Positions 9,172 through 17,010 of a stretch of DNA of 64,000 nt are shown here, in pieces. The position numbers were made by a program, and so were the translations under genes. The notes under the pieces are model-generated. The model was given only the letters and a program-made list of their open reading frames with translations, was not told where the DNA came from and ran no database searches. This DNA comes from Streptomyces sp. AC558_RSS880 (GTDB lineage Bacteria; Actinomycetota; Actinomycetes; Streptomycetales; Streptomycetaceae), in NCBI RefSeq assembly GCF_019049255.1, contig NZ_JAGMUJ010000020.1:1-64000 (forward strand). The letters run 5' to 3'. Every line of letters starts with the position of its first letter. The stretch's first letter is position 1.

Positions 9172-9819
9172 ATGGACTCCTTCTCGACCCTCATCCGCAC
9201 CGCCTCCCACGAGCAGCACATGGAGGCGGAGACGTCGACGTTCATGAGCGATCTGCTGGGAGGCCGGCTGGGCGTGGACGCGTACGCGCGCTACACCGAG
9301 CAGCTGTGGTTCGTGTACGAGGCGCTGGAGTCCGGCGCACAAGGGCTGACGTCGGACCCGGTGGCGGGCCCGTTCATCCAGCCGGAACTGTTCCGCCTGC
9401 CCTCCCTGGAACGCGACCTGGCCCACCTGCGCGGCCCCGGCTGGCGCTCCACGCTGACCGCCCTCCCCGCCACCCGCGCCTACGCGGCCCGCGTCGCCGA
9501 GTGCGCCCGCACCTGGCCGTCCGGCTACGTCGCCCACCACTACACCCGCTACCTGGGCGACCTCTCCGGCGGCCAGATCATCCGCGGCAAGGCGGAGAAG
9601 ACGTGGGGCTTCGAGCGGAAGGGCGACGGCGTCCGCTTCTACGTCTTCGAGGACATCTCCAACCCGGCGGCCTTCAAGCGGGGTTACCGCGAACTCCTGG
9701 ACGCGGTCCCGGCGGACGACCTGGAGAAGCAGCGGATCGTGACGGAGTGCAAGCGGGCGTTCGCACTGAACACGGACGTGTTCCGGGCACTGGGCGAGGA
9801 GTTCCCGCTGTCGGCGTGA
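9172..9819 (+). CDS. hmuO: Biliverdin-producing heme oxygenase
   Basis: 215 aa. Opens heme to biliverdin, CO and free iron. The proximal-histidine region TASHEQHMEAETSTFMSDLL (residues 10-29) and the distal-helix motif YLGDLSGGQ match corynebacterial HmuO. The extra aromatic block GFERKGDGVRFYVFE and the tail around LNTDVFRALG are typical. ATG at 9172, immediately downstream of the iron box. It fits an iron-from-heme pathway with the hmu genes 3 kb downstream, where the uptake part is decayed. Confidence 0.92.
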   Translation: MDSFSTLIRTASHEQHMEAETSTFMSDLLGGRLGVDAYARYTEQLWFVYEALESGAQGLTSDPVAGPFIQPELFRLPSLERDLAHLRGPGWRSTLTALPATRAYAARVAECARTWPSGYVAHHYTRYLGDLSGGQIIRGKAEKTWGFERKGDGVRFYVFEDISNPAAFKRGYRELLDAVPADDLEKQRIVTECKRAFALNTDVFRALGEEFPLSA

Positions 9820-10078
9820 CGCCCTGAGCTTTTCCGTGACCTCACCACAGCAACGCGAGGTGGGGGAAACACCTTCTGCCGAAAGTGTGAGCAGTGGGCA
9901 GGGTGATGTCAGCCAGGCGCTCGGATGAGCGACATGTGGACAGTGAGGGCTGAAATGCTCGCGCTTTTCAAGTGAGTGGGGCAGCGGGGGCTTCTCGACG
10001 CTTTTCGTTCCAGACGTCATGGGGGACCAGGACGGCTTGGACGATGGCGCGGATTCGGCCCGGTGCCGGAGATCCACA
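9820..10078. other. Intergenic stretch without a supported gene
   Basis: About 260 bp between heme oxygenase and the small reverse gene. Codon bias is weak in all frames. I see only a weak CCTCACC...GAGGTGG hairpin near 9840-9870. Confidence 0.5.
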
Positions 10079-10270
10079 TCATCCGGAGCACTCCCCCGTC
10101 CGTACGGCCAACGGTTCGGCCGCGTGCACCCGCAGTACGGGGCCGTCGTCGAACTCCAGCACCACGGCGGGACCGCCGGCCGCGTACTGGTCGCCGCGCA
10201 CGCGCCGCACGGTGCGCCACTGACCCCACACCCGCACCTTCTGCCCCGTCCGGACCATGACCGCCGCCAC
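10079..10270 (-). CDS. Small conserved hypothetical protein
   Basis: 63 aa from a GTG at 10270 (ATG at 10258 is an alternative). Beta-rich sequence: GQKVRVWGQWRTVRRVRGDQ, then AAGGPAVVLEFDDGPVLRVHAAEPLAVRT, resembling the short SH3-like small proteins seen often in Streptomyces. The reading frame has the expected G/C third-position bias. It abuts the head-truncated XRE remnant on the other strand. Function unknown. Confidence 0.5.
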   Translation of the reverse strand: MAAVMVRTGQKVRVWGQWRTVRRVRGDQYAAGGPAVVLEFDDGPVLRVHAAEPLAVRTGECSG

Positions 10271-10582
10271 CTCGCGCAGCTCAGCGACACCTGCATCGAT
10301 CAGATCGAGATGGAGGCCATCTGCAGCAGCATCCGGACGTACCAGGTACAGCTGGTCCCCGGGCTCTTGCAGACGGAAGAGTACGGGCGGGCAGTCACGG
10401 TTGCCTCACGGGCATGGCAGACGCCCGAGGAGATCGACCAGTTCGTACGGGTGCGCCTCGCCCGTCAGGAACGGCTCGCCGGTGAGGGCCCCATCGAGTA
10501 CTGGGCGGTGCTGGCGGAAGGTGTTCTGCACCAGCAGGTGGGCGGTGCCGACGTGATGAGGGCACAACTGCACCACTCATGA
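10268..10582 (+). pseudogene. Remnant of an XRE/DUF5753 regulator
   Basis: The frame reads CIDQIEMEAICSSIRTYQVQ then LVPGLLQTEEYGRAV and VRVRLARQERL. This is the front half of the DUF5753 sensor domain that normally follows an N-terminal HTH in Streptomyces XRE regulators. The HTH (about 80 residues) is absent upstream. The domain stops abruptly after MRAQLHHS, where its TGA overlaps the ATG of the DUF397 gene. About 100 C-terminal residues are missing, so both ends were deleted and the break falls exactly at the partner gene start. Confidence 0.7.
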
Positions 10583-10797
10583 GCCACGAAGCCTTCAACC
10601 GTGCGACCACCGACACGGCGATATGGCGCAGGAGCAGTTACAGCGGCGGGCAGGGCGACTGCCTGGAACTCGCCCGCAACGTCCCCGCCCTCGCCCCCGT
10701 CCGTGACAGCAAGAACCCGGACGGCCCGGTGCTCCCCTTCGGCCGTGACGTCTGGGGCGTCTTCGTCATGCAGTGGAGCGGTCAGCGTTCCAGGTAG
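10579..10797 (+). CDS. DUF397 domain protein
   Basis: 72 aa, a complete DUF397 protein: IWRRSSYSGGQGDCLELARN, then VRDSKNPDGPVLPFGRDVWG. These proteins are encoded with XRE/DUF5753 regulators and are thought to act as their small partners or antagonists. Here the regulator upstream is a remnant, so this copy may be an orphan. Its last 16 bp overlap the convergent PhzF-like gene. Confidence 0.85.
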   Translation: MSHEAFNRATTDTAIWRRSSYSGGQGDCLELARNVPALAPVRDSKNPDGPVLPFGRDVWGVFVMQWSGQRSR

Positions 10798-11426
10798 ACC
10801 CGGCCGCCGATCTCCGTCCAGCCCTCCGGCTGGGGGGCGGTGAGGATCTGGGAGCCCGTGCCCTGGGTGATGTTCAGGGCCCGGCCCAATCGGTCGGTGA
10901 GGAGGAGGGCCGCCGCGCCGGTCGCCTCGTCCTCGTCGATGCCGTCGTCCCGGCCGGGGAAGGCGCGGGCCCGGATGCGGCCGGCCGGCTCGTCCAGCCA
11001 GGCCCAGGCGTAGATCCACTCCCCCTTCGGCGGCACGGGCAGGTCGTCGACCTCGGCGGCGCTCGCGTACTGGCGCAGGGTGCGCGGCGGCACCCACTCC
11101 GCCCGCGCCTCGATCCAGCAGAACTCCCCGTCCTGCCGGGCGCCCATCACCCCGGCGGGGACGACCAGCTCGGGCACGTCGAGCAGCCAGCCCGCGCCGA
11201 CACAGGGGTGGCCGGCGAAGGGCAGGCGCAGGGTGGGGGTGTAGATGTCGATCACCCCGCGCTCGGGGTCGTCGACGAACACGGTCTCGCTGAACCCGAG
11301 CTTCGCGGCGAACGCCTGCCGGTCCTCCCGCTCGGGCATCACCGAACCGTCGCGGACGACACCGAGTTCATTGCCGTACCCGCCGCGAGGTCCGCAGAAG
11401 ACACGCAGCACGTCGTAATCAGTCAC
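10782..11426 (-). CDS. PhzF family isomerase-like protein
   Basis: 214 aa. PhzC/PhzF family fold, with the segments LRVFCGPRGGYGNELGVV near the N-terminus, LPFAGHPCVGAGWLL in the middle and DEDEATGAAALLLTDRLGR near the end. The family acts as isomerases or epimerases on small acids, but the catalytic Glu position is uncertain and the substrate unknown. It starts with GTG at 11426, overlapping the stop of the phosphotransferase-like gene (GTGA), so the two are co-translated. Confidence 0.82.
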   Translation of the reverse strand: MTDYDVLRVFCGPRGGYGNELGVVRDGSVMPEREDRQAFAAKLGFSETVFVDDPERGVIDIYTPTLRLPFAGHPCVGAGWLLDVPELVVPAGVMGARQDGEFCWIEARAEWVPPRTLRQYASAAEVDDLPVPPKGEWIYAWAWLDEPAGRIRARAFPGRDDGIDEDEATGAAALLLTDRLGRALNITQGTGSQILTAPQPEGWTEIGGRVYLER

Positions 11427-12124
11427 GGGGGCATTGAAGCACCGCGCGGGCGGCGAGGTCGTCCCAGGCCGCGGGGCCGGTCGTCGACGCGACGCCGCAG
11501 CCAGGCCGCCTCCGCGGGTCTAAGGTTCGGGTCGGTCAGCTTGGCCTCGGCCGCGTCCCGCAGGAGTGGCCGAGGGTCGGTCCGGCAGCCCTTGCGAATG
11601 CTGTGGGTGAGCAGGCTCCGTCCGAGGCGGACGGTCAGTCCGGGGACCTCCGCGCTGCCGACGGTCACCATGGTCATCGCCACGTCCGCAGCGGGGTCGC
11701 CGGCGCCCGCGTTGCTCCAGTCGATGACTACAGGCCCCCGCCCGGTCAGCAGCACGTTGCCCGGATGCAGGTCCAGATGCAGCACCCGGTCGTCGCCCGT
11801 CGTCGCGAACCGCCGGGGCAGCCACTGCGGCGCCGGCAACGCGTGCAGCCGGTCGTGGAGGCCACCCAGGGCCCGGCCGAGGGAGCCGACCTGCCATGGA
11901 CGCCGGGCCAGCGCCTCCAGCATCGTCGGGCCGGTCAGCCGTTCCAGAACCATGTCGGTGCCGGTGACTTCATACACCTTCGGCACGGGATACCCACAGC
12001 CCGCCAGATGGGTCATCAACCGCGCTTCCCGCTCCGTCGGTCCACCCCGCCGATAACGCCGCAACACCCTGGACTCGTCCAGGGCGTACACGTCGGCGTC
12101 CCGCCCCCGTGCGATCAACTCCAT
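11423..12124 (-). CDS. Aminoglycoside phosphotransferase (APH)-like kinase
   Basis: 233 aa from the ATG at 12124. Small protein-kinase-like fold with the Brenner motif HLDLHPGNVLL, the metal-binding VVIDWSNAGAGDPAADVA and the N-lobe DADVYALDESRVLRRY. The family phosphorylates antibiotics or small metabolites; the substrate is not readable. The frame stays open upstream through an HtaA-domain fragment to 12382, so a fusion protein is formally possible, but the start at MELIARG gives a normal APH length. It is coupled to the PhzF-like gene by a GTGA overlap. Confidence 0.8.
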   Translation of the reverse strand: MELIARGRDADVYALDESRVLRRYRRGGPTEREARLMTHLAGCGYPVPKVYEVTGTDMVLERLTGPTMLEALARRPWQVGSLGRALGGLHDRLHALPAPQWLPRRFATTGDDRVLHLDLHPGNVLLTGRGPVVIDWSNAGAGDPAADVAMTMVTVGSAEVPGLTVRLGRSLLTHSIRKGCRTDPRPLLRDAAEAKLTDPNLRPAEAAWLRRRVDDRPRGLGRPRRPRGASMPP

Positions 12125-12722
12125 GTCCAGCAGTCTGGCAGAGGCACGTGGGGCGGGGGCGGTGGAGGCGGTGGGGTCCGTGTCGTTGTCGTCGGGCAGG
12201 TTCGCGTCGGCGGTCAGGGCGACCGAGAGGTCGACCGGGTCGAGGGTGCTCCCGGCCGTGTAGTACCCGGCGAAGGACTCGGCGCCCTGCGCGGTGAGCG
12301 TCGCGGGCAGGTTGTTCAGGACGACGGACGTGCCGCCGCCGCGCATGTCGATCCCGCCCAGGGAGAAGGAGGCGAAGGGCACTTGGCGGGGACGTCGTGA
12401 CCGTCCCGGTGCCCTTCGCCTTGCTGGTGACGTCCACGTACGGCGTGCCGGTGGAGCCCGAGGTGCTCACCGCGGGGCGGCTGAGGGTGAGGTCGAACTG
12501 GTACGTCCCCGTCGCCGAGTGGAAGCGGAAGCCGCTGCCGCCGACGGTCGCCGCGCCGTCCGTGAGGGAGTAACTCCCCTTCGCCACGGGGCCGGTGACA
12601 TAGCGCTGGAAGGAGGACTCGATGCCCCGGTCCAGCCGGCCGCCCCGAACGGTGCGTCCCTCGGCGTGTGCCGTGGCGGCCGGGAGGAGTGCGCCCAGGA
12701 CGGCCGCGCGGAGCGCGGTCAC
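12125..12722 (-). pseudogene. htaA: Frameshifted and truncated HtaA-domain heme-binding protein
   Basis: From the GTG at 12722 the frame gives a signal-peptide-like start (ALRAAVLGALLPAATAHAEG) and the first half of an HtaA domain (RYVTGPVAKGSYSLTDGAAT, FDLTLSRPAVST). The second half (VPFASFSLGG, LNNLPATLTAQGAESFAGYY, LDPVDLSVALTADANLPDD) continues in another frame from about 12390. One extra C in the CCGCC run near 12385-12390 would explain the shift. There is no stop codon before the APH gene, and the usual second domain and cell-wall anchor are missing. HtaA proteins bind heme at the cell surface. An iron box lies upstream. Confidence 0.72.
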
Positions 12723-12781
12723 CAGGGCACGCGGACGGGTGGGCTCGGCGGGCCCTCCGGAGACGACAGCCGGTAGCGAAT

Positions 12782-12800
12782 GTAGGTAAGGCTAACCTAA
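12782..12800. promoter_or_regulatory. DmdR/IdeR iron box between htaA and hmuTUV
   Basis: GTAGGTAAGGCTAACCTAA is a near-perfect 19-bp iron-box palindrome (AGGTAAGGCTAACCT core). It lies 60 bp from the htaA start on the left and 50 bp from the hmuT remnant on the right, so it can govern both directions. Confidence 0.85.
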
Positions 12801-12849
12801 GCTACCCCTCGGACAACATCCGCCACGGACGGAAGGAACGGACGGGACC

Positions 12850-13032
12850 GTGCGACGCTTGCGCAGTCGACCGGCGGGAGCACCGCTGCCCGTGCTCGCC
12901 CTCACCCTCACCGCGACCGCGTACGGAGGCGGCTCCGCCTCCGTCCACCTCATCGGCGGCAAGGGCTCCGGGCCACGTACGGACCGAGTGCCGGAGCCGG
13001 TCGCCACGCGGCTGTACGGCGGTGGCGCGTGA
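12850..13032 (+). pseudogene. hmuT: Remnant of the heme ABC transporter substrate-binding lipoprotein
   Basis: Only 60 codons remain of a gene that is normally about 350 codons. The start MRRLRSRPAGAPLPVLALTL looks like a lipoprotein signal. At the expected lipobox the sequence is LTATAYGGGS, where the lipid-carrying Cys of LTATAC is Tyr. A few more residues (GGKGSGPRTDRVPEP) resemble the start of a mature binding protein. The frame then ends at TGA 13030-13032, which overlaps the GTG start of the permease. An internal deletion plus lipobox loss is the simplest reading. Confidence 0.65.
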
Positions 13033-14111
13033 CCGTCCTGGAGAAGACCCTGCGGGAGCCGGCGCCCCCGGTCGGCAGGCAACGGCACACCACCGCCTGG
13101 TTGTTGACCGCCTCACTCGCCGCCGCCCTGCTCGTCCTCGTCCCCGTGGCCGCCGGCACCGGCGCCTACCCCGTGCCCGTCGGTGACGTCCTCACCTCGG
13201 TGCAGCACCGGCTCGGGCTGGGCGGTGGCGAGCTGGACCGGGTCGCCGAGTCGGTGTTGTGGAACGTACGGTTCCCGCGGATCGTGCTAGCGCTGCTCGT
13301 CGGGGCCTCGCTGGGGTGCGCCGGTGCGCTGATGCAGGGCGTGTTCGGCAATCCGCTCGCCGAGCCGGGCGTCATCGGGGTCTCCTCCGGCGCGGCGGTG
13401 GGCGCGGTGGCGGCGATCGCGCTCGGGCTGGACTTCCTCGGCAACTGGACGGTTTCGGTCCTCGCGTTCGCCGCCGGGCTCGCCACCGTCCTGCTGGTGT
13501 ACGCGATGTCCCGCTCGGGCGGCCGTACGGAGGTGGTGACGCTGATCCTCACCGGGATCGCGGTGAACGCCTTCGCGGGCGCCCTCATCGGGCTGTTCCT
13601 GTTCGTCGCGGACACCGCCGCCATCAACCAGATCACCTTCTGGCAGCTCGGCTCGCTCTCCCAGGCCACCTGGCCGAAGGTGCTCGCCGTCCTGCCGTGC
13701 GCGGCGCTCGGGCTGACCGTCGCGCCCCTGTACGCCCGCCGGCTCGACCTGCTGGCGCTCGGCGAACGGCCGGCCCGGCACCTGGGCGTGGACGTGGAGC
13801 GGCTGCGGATCGTGCTGGTGCTGGTCATCGCGCTGCTGACGGCGGCGGCCGTCAGCGTGTCGGGGATCATCGGGTTCGTCGGGCTGGTCGTACCGCATCT
13901 GCTGCGGATGGCGGCCGGGCCGGGGCACCGGTTCCTGCTGCCGGGCAGTGCGCTGCTGGGCGCGCTGGTGCTGCTCGCCGCCGACCTGACGGCCCGTACC
14001 GTCGCCGAGCCCGCCGAACTCCCCCTCGGTGTCCTCACGGCGCTGCTCGGCAGCCCGTTCTTCTTCTGGCTGCTGCGCCGCACCCGGCGCAGGCAGGGAG
14101 GCTGGGCGTGA
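13029..14111 (+). CDS. hmuU: Heme/iron ABC transporter permease, FecCD family
   Basis: 360 aa, 9-10 predicted membrane helices. FecCD hallmarks are present: VRFPRIVLALLVGASLGCAG, GNPLAEPGVIGVSSGAAVGA and ISGIIGFVGLVVPHLLRM. Partner of the following ATPase; together they would import heme or a siderophore. GTG start at 13029, overlapping the hmuT remnant stop. With no intact binding protein in the cluster, transport would need a binding protein from elsewhere. Confidence 0.9.
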   Translation: MTVLEKTLREPAPPVGRQRHTTAWLLTASLAAALLVLVPVAAGTGAYPVPVGDVLTSVQHRLGLGGGELDRVAESVLWNVRFPRIVLALLVGASLGCAGALMQGVFGNPLAEPGVIGVSSGAAVGAVAAIALGLDFLGNWTVSVLAFAAGLATVLLVYAMSRSGGRTEVVTLILTGIAVNAFAGALIGLFLFVADTAAINQITFWQLGSLSQATWPKVLAVLPCAALGLTVAPLYARRLDLLALGERPARHLGVDVERLRIVLVLVIALLTAAAVSVSGIIGFVGLVVPHLLRMAAGPGHRFLLPGSALLGALVLLAADLTARTVAEPAELPLGVLTALLGSPFFFWLLRRTRRRQGGWA

Positions 14112-15001
14112 GCCGTCCCCTGGGCATGATCCGCCTGCGCAACCGTCCCGTTCCGCCGGCCGCCCCCGAGCCCGGTGAGGTACTCGCCGAGGCCGAGGGG
14201 CTCTCCGTACGGCTCGGCGCCCGTGTGGTGCTCGCCGGTGTCGACCTCACCGTCCGCGCCGGCGAGGTCCTCGCCCTCGTCGGCCCCAACGGAGCCGGGA
14301 AGTCCACCCTGTTGAGCGCCCTCGCCGCCGATCTCCCGCCCACCACCGGCACCGTGCGGATCCACGGGCGTCCCGCGTCCGGCTGGTCCGCGCCCGAACT
14401 CGCGCTGCGCCGGGCCGTCCTGCCCCAGTCCGCGTCCCTCTCCTTCCCGTTCACGGTCGAGGAGGTGGTCCGCATGGGCCGGGCACCCTGGGCCGCCGCC
14501 GCCGCCCGGCCCGGCAAGGACGAGCACGGGGACGGGGACAAGGGCGGGGACGAGGACGAGGCCGCCGTGGCCGGGGCGATGGCCGCCACCGAGGTGACCG
14601 GCTTCGCCGCCCGCCCCTTCTCCGCGCTCAGCGGCGGCGAGCGGGCCCGGGTCGCGCTCGCCCGGGTGCTGGCCCAGCGCACGCCCCTCCTCCTGCTCGA
14701 CGAACCGACCGCCGCGCTCGACCTGCGGCACCAGGAGTTGGTGCTGCGGCTGTGCCGGGCGCGGGCGCGGGCCGGTGACGCGGTGGTCGTCGTCCTGCAC
14801 GACCTGGGACTCGCGGCGGCCCACGCGCACCGGGTGGCGGTCCTGCGCGCGGGCCGGGTCGCGGCCGACGGGCCACCGGAGGACGTCTTCACGCAGCGGC
14901 TGCTGTCGGAGGTGTACGAGCAGCCCGTCGAGGTGTTCCCGCACCCCCGCACGGGGGCGGTCCTGGTGCTTCCCGCGCGGGACGGATCGGCCTCCGCCTG
15001 A
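14108..15001 (+). CDS. hmuV: Heme ABC transporter ATP-binding protein
   Basis: 297 aa. Walker A GPNGAGKST at residues 59-67, LSGGE at 174-178, Walker B LLLLDEP at 194-200 and the H-loop VVVLHDLGLA all present; the order and length fit HmuV. Residues about 137-152 hold a low-complexity acidic insert (KDEHGDGDKGGDEDE) not needed by the fold. GTG start at 14108, overlapping the permease stop (GTGA). Confidence 0.9.
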   Translation: MSRPLGMIRLRNRPVPPAAPEPGEVLAEAEGLSVRLGARVVLAGVDLTVRAGEVLALVGPNGAGKSTLLSALAADLPPTTGTVRIHGRPASGWSAPELALRRAVLPQSASLSFPFTVEEVVRMGRAPWAAAAARPGKDEHGDGDKGGDEDEAAVAGAMAATEVTGFAARPFSALSGGERARVALARVLAQRTPLLLLDEPTAALDLRHQELVLRLCRARARAGDAVVVVLHDLGLAAAHAHRVAVLRAGRVAADGPPEDVFTQRLLSEVYEQPVEVFPHPRTGAVLVLPARDGSASA

Positions 15002-15106
15002 TCCGGCCGTCCTCCAGGTCACGGTGTGGCCGCTGTACCCGGTCCCGGCGCTCGCGCTTTTCCTCGTCCCGGTAGGGTTCGCCTCCGGGAAGGGGGAAGG
15101 AACCGG

Positions 15107-16102
15107 ATGACCAGGGATCTCGGCCTTCGAAGGCTCCGCAGGCACCTCAGGCACCGCAGGATCGACACGTGCGTGCTCGTGGTCGCCCTGTCGGTGACGG
15201 CGAGCGGCTGTGTGGTGGTGCACGGTGAGCGCGAGGTGCTCCCGGCCACCACCCGCGCCGAAGCCGCCAAGGCGCTCGAGGAGTTCACGGCCGCGTACAA
15301 CGAGGCCGACAAGGCGTACGACAGTTCCCTGGACGCCGACCACACCACCGGCGCCCTCGCCGACATCGACGAGGCGCGGCTGAAGGCCGGGCGGGCCAAC
15401 AGTCCGGAGGGCAACGCCTCGCACACGCCGCTGGAGCTGACGGACGCGAAGTTCACCATCCCCAAGAAGGCCGGTTGGCCGCGCTGGTTCCTCGCCGACG
15501 CGGCCGGCAACAAGGGCGGCGAGTCGCGCTGGCTGCTGGTGTTCACCCGCAACGGGCTGGACGAGACCTGGGAGGCGGCGTATCTGACGCTGGTCCTCCC
15601 GGAGGACATACCGGAGTTCAAGACCGACGAGGACGGCTGGGCCGAGGCGGTACCCGCCAACACGTCCGACGTGACCGTGCCGCCGGGCGAACTGAGCGAG
15701 GAATACACGTCGTTCCTCAAGGACGGCGGGGACGCCTTCTCGGACGGCCCGCACACCAGCGGGTGGCGGACCCAGCGCGCGAAGAAGTCGTCGCGGCCGG
15801 GGCTGGCCACGCAGTACATCGACGAGCCGGTGACGGACGGCGACTACGCGCCGCTGGCACTGCGCACGAAGGACGGCGGGGCGCTGGTGTTCTTCACCAC
15901 CCGCCACTTCGAGAAGCAGACCGCCGCGGCCGGGGCGTCGGTGCCGACGCCGAACAAGGACGTGCTGGCGCTGACGACCGGGGAGATACGGCAGTCGCTG
16001 ACGATGGAGTTCGTCTCCAACGAGGTGGCGCTGGACCCGGCCGACGGTGAGGTGGAGGTCCTGGGGCGGATCCAGGGACTGACGTCGGCGCAGGGCGAGT
16101 AA
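15107..16102 (+). CDS. Secreted lipoprotein of unknown function
   Basis: 331 aa, ATG at 15107 after GGGGGAAGGA. A basic N-terminus and hydrophobic core run to the lipobox VTASGC, giving Cys35 as the lipidated residue. The mature part is soluble, with an N-terminal helical stretch (AAKALEEFTAAYNEADKAYD) and a beta-rich remainder. I do not recognise the family. Codirectional with hmuV, 105 bp downstream, probably its own transcript. Confidence 0.8.
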   Translation: MTRDLGLRRLRRHLRHRRIDTCVLVVALSVTASGCVVVHGEREVLPATTRAEAAKALEEFTAAYNEADKAYDSSLDADHTTGALADIDEARLKAGRANSPEGNASHTPLELTDAKFTIPKKAGWPRWFLADAAGNKGGESRWLLVFTRNGLDETWEAAYLTLVLPEDIPEFKTDEDGWAEAVPANTSDVTVPPGELSEEYTSFLKDGGDAFSDGPHTSGWRTQRAKKSSRPGLATQYIDEPVTDGDYAPLALRTKDGGALVFFTTRHFEKQTAAAGASVPTPNKDVLALTTGEIRQSLTMEFVSNEVALDPADGEVEVLGRIQGLTSAQGE

Positions 16103-16150
16103 GCCTCTTCCGGAACCGGGCTCAGTGGCCCAGTGGCACAGGGGCCGGGC

Positions 16151-16888
16151 TCAGTGGCGCAGGGGCCAGGCCGTGCCTGCGTGGTCGGGCTGTTCGCCGA
16201 CGTGGCGGGCGCAGGAGTCGGTGAGGACCTCCAGCAGGCTCAGCGGGTCCGGGAGCGGGTGCTCGGGGCCGCGTACCCAATGCACCGACTGGTCGTCGTC
16301 GCCGGGGAGGCGGGCGGGCGGTACGAGGACGTAGGAGCCACGGCAGTGCCAGCGCAGGCCGGGGTGCTCGTCCATGGTCTCCGGGTGGCAGTCCAGCTCG
16401 CACGGCCACCACTCGTCCTCGTCCTCGGGGGTGCCGCGGGTGAGGGTGAAGAACAGCATCCGGCCGTCGTCGCTCTCGGCGACGGGGCCGACCTCGACGC
16501 CGGCGTCGAGGAGGCGGGTGAGCGCCTCGCGGCCGGCGTCCAGGGGGACGTCGAGGACGTCGTGCACCATGCCGGTGGCGGTGATGAAGTTGGCCTGCGG
16601 CTGGTGGCGGGCCCAGCGCTCGATCTGGGCGCGGTCGGTGGTGGACTGCGTCTGCCAGGCGAACGACACCGGGTGCCGGGCGGGGGTGGGACAGCCCACG
16701 CGGTCGCAGGAGCAGCCGTATCCGGTGGCGGGGTGGGCGGCGGGCGCGAGCGGCAGTCCCGCTTCGGCGGCGGCGAGCAGCAGGGCCTCACGGCCGCCCT
16801 CGTCGGCGGCCTGCTTCGGGCGGCGTCCGCGCAGCCACTGGGAGAGCCTGCCCTGCCGGCCGGTCCGGCCGCCGAACTCCGCGCTCAT
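16151..16888 (-). CDS. Primase-polymerase (prim-pol) domain protein
   Basis: 245 aa. Resembles the N-terminal prim-pol domain annotated in many Streptomyces as 'bifunctional DNA primase/polymerase'. AALEAG-like LLAAAEAGLPLAPAA begins the domain, followed by a Cys cluster (YGCSCDRVGCPTPARHPV) typical of these proteins, and RHQPQANFITATGMVHDVLD. No helicase domain follows, and the catalytic acidic pair is weak (VLDVPLD). Function in replication or repair is uncertain. Confidence 0.75.
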   Translation of the reverse strand: MSAEFGGRTGRQGRLSQWLRGRRPKQAADEGGREALLLAAAEAGLPLAPAAHPATGYGCSCDRVGCPTPARHPVSFAWQTQSTTDRAQIERWARHQPQANFITATGMVHDVLDVPLDAGREALTRLLDAGVEVGPVAESDDGRMLFFTLTRGTPEDEDEWWPCELDCHPETMDEHPGLRWHCRGSYVLVPPARLPGDDDQSVHWVRGPEHPLPDPLSLLEVLTDSCARHVGEQPDHAGTAWPLRH

Positions 16889-17010
16889 CTATCCCCTCGC
16901 CTCGCCGTCGTGCCACACAGCATGCCCTATGGTCCCACGATCGTGCGCCTCGGGGGGCCGGAGCCCACAATCGGCGCAGGTGGGACGAGGGAGCACCGAC
17001 GGGACGAGGG

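Noticed and set aside
9960..10078. Reverse frame with RAIVQAVLVPHDVWNEK
   Set aside because: Too short, no start, nothing recognised.
13166..15907. 913-codon reverse open frame across hmuU, hmuV and the lipoprotein
   Set aside because: Antisense shadow; the forward genes carry full family motifs.
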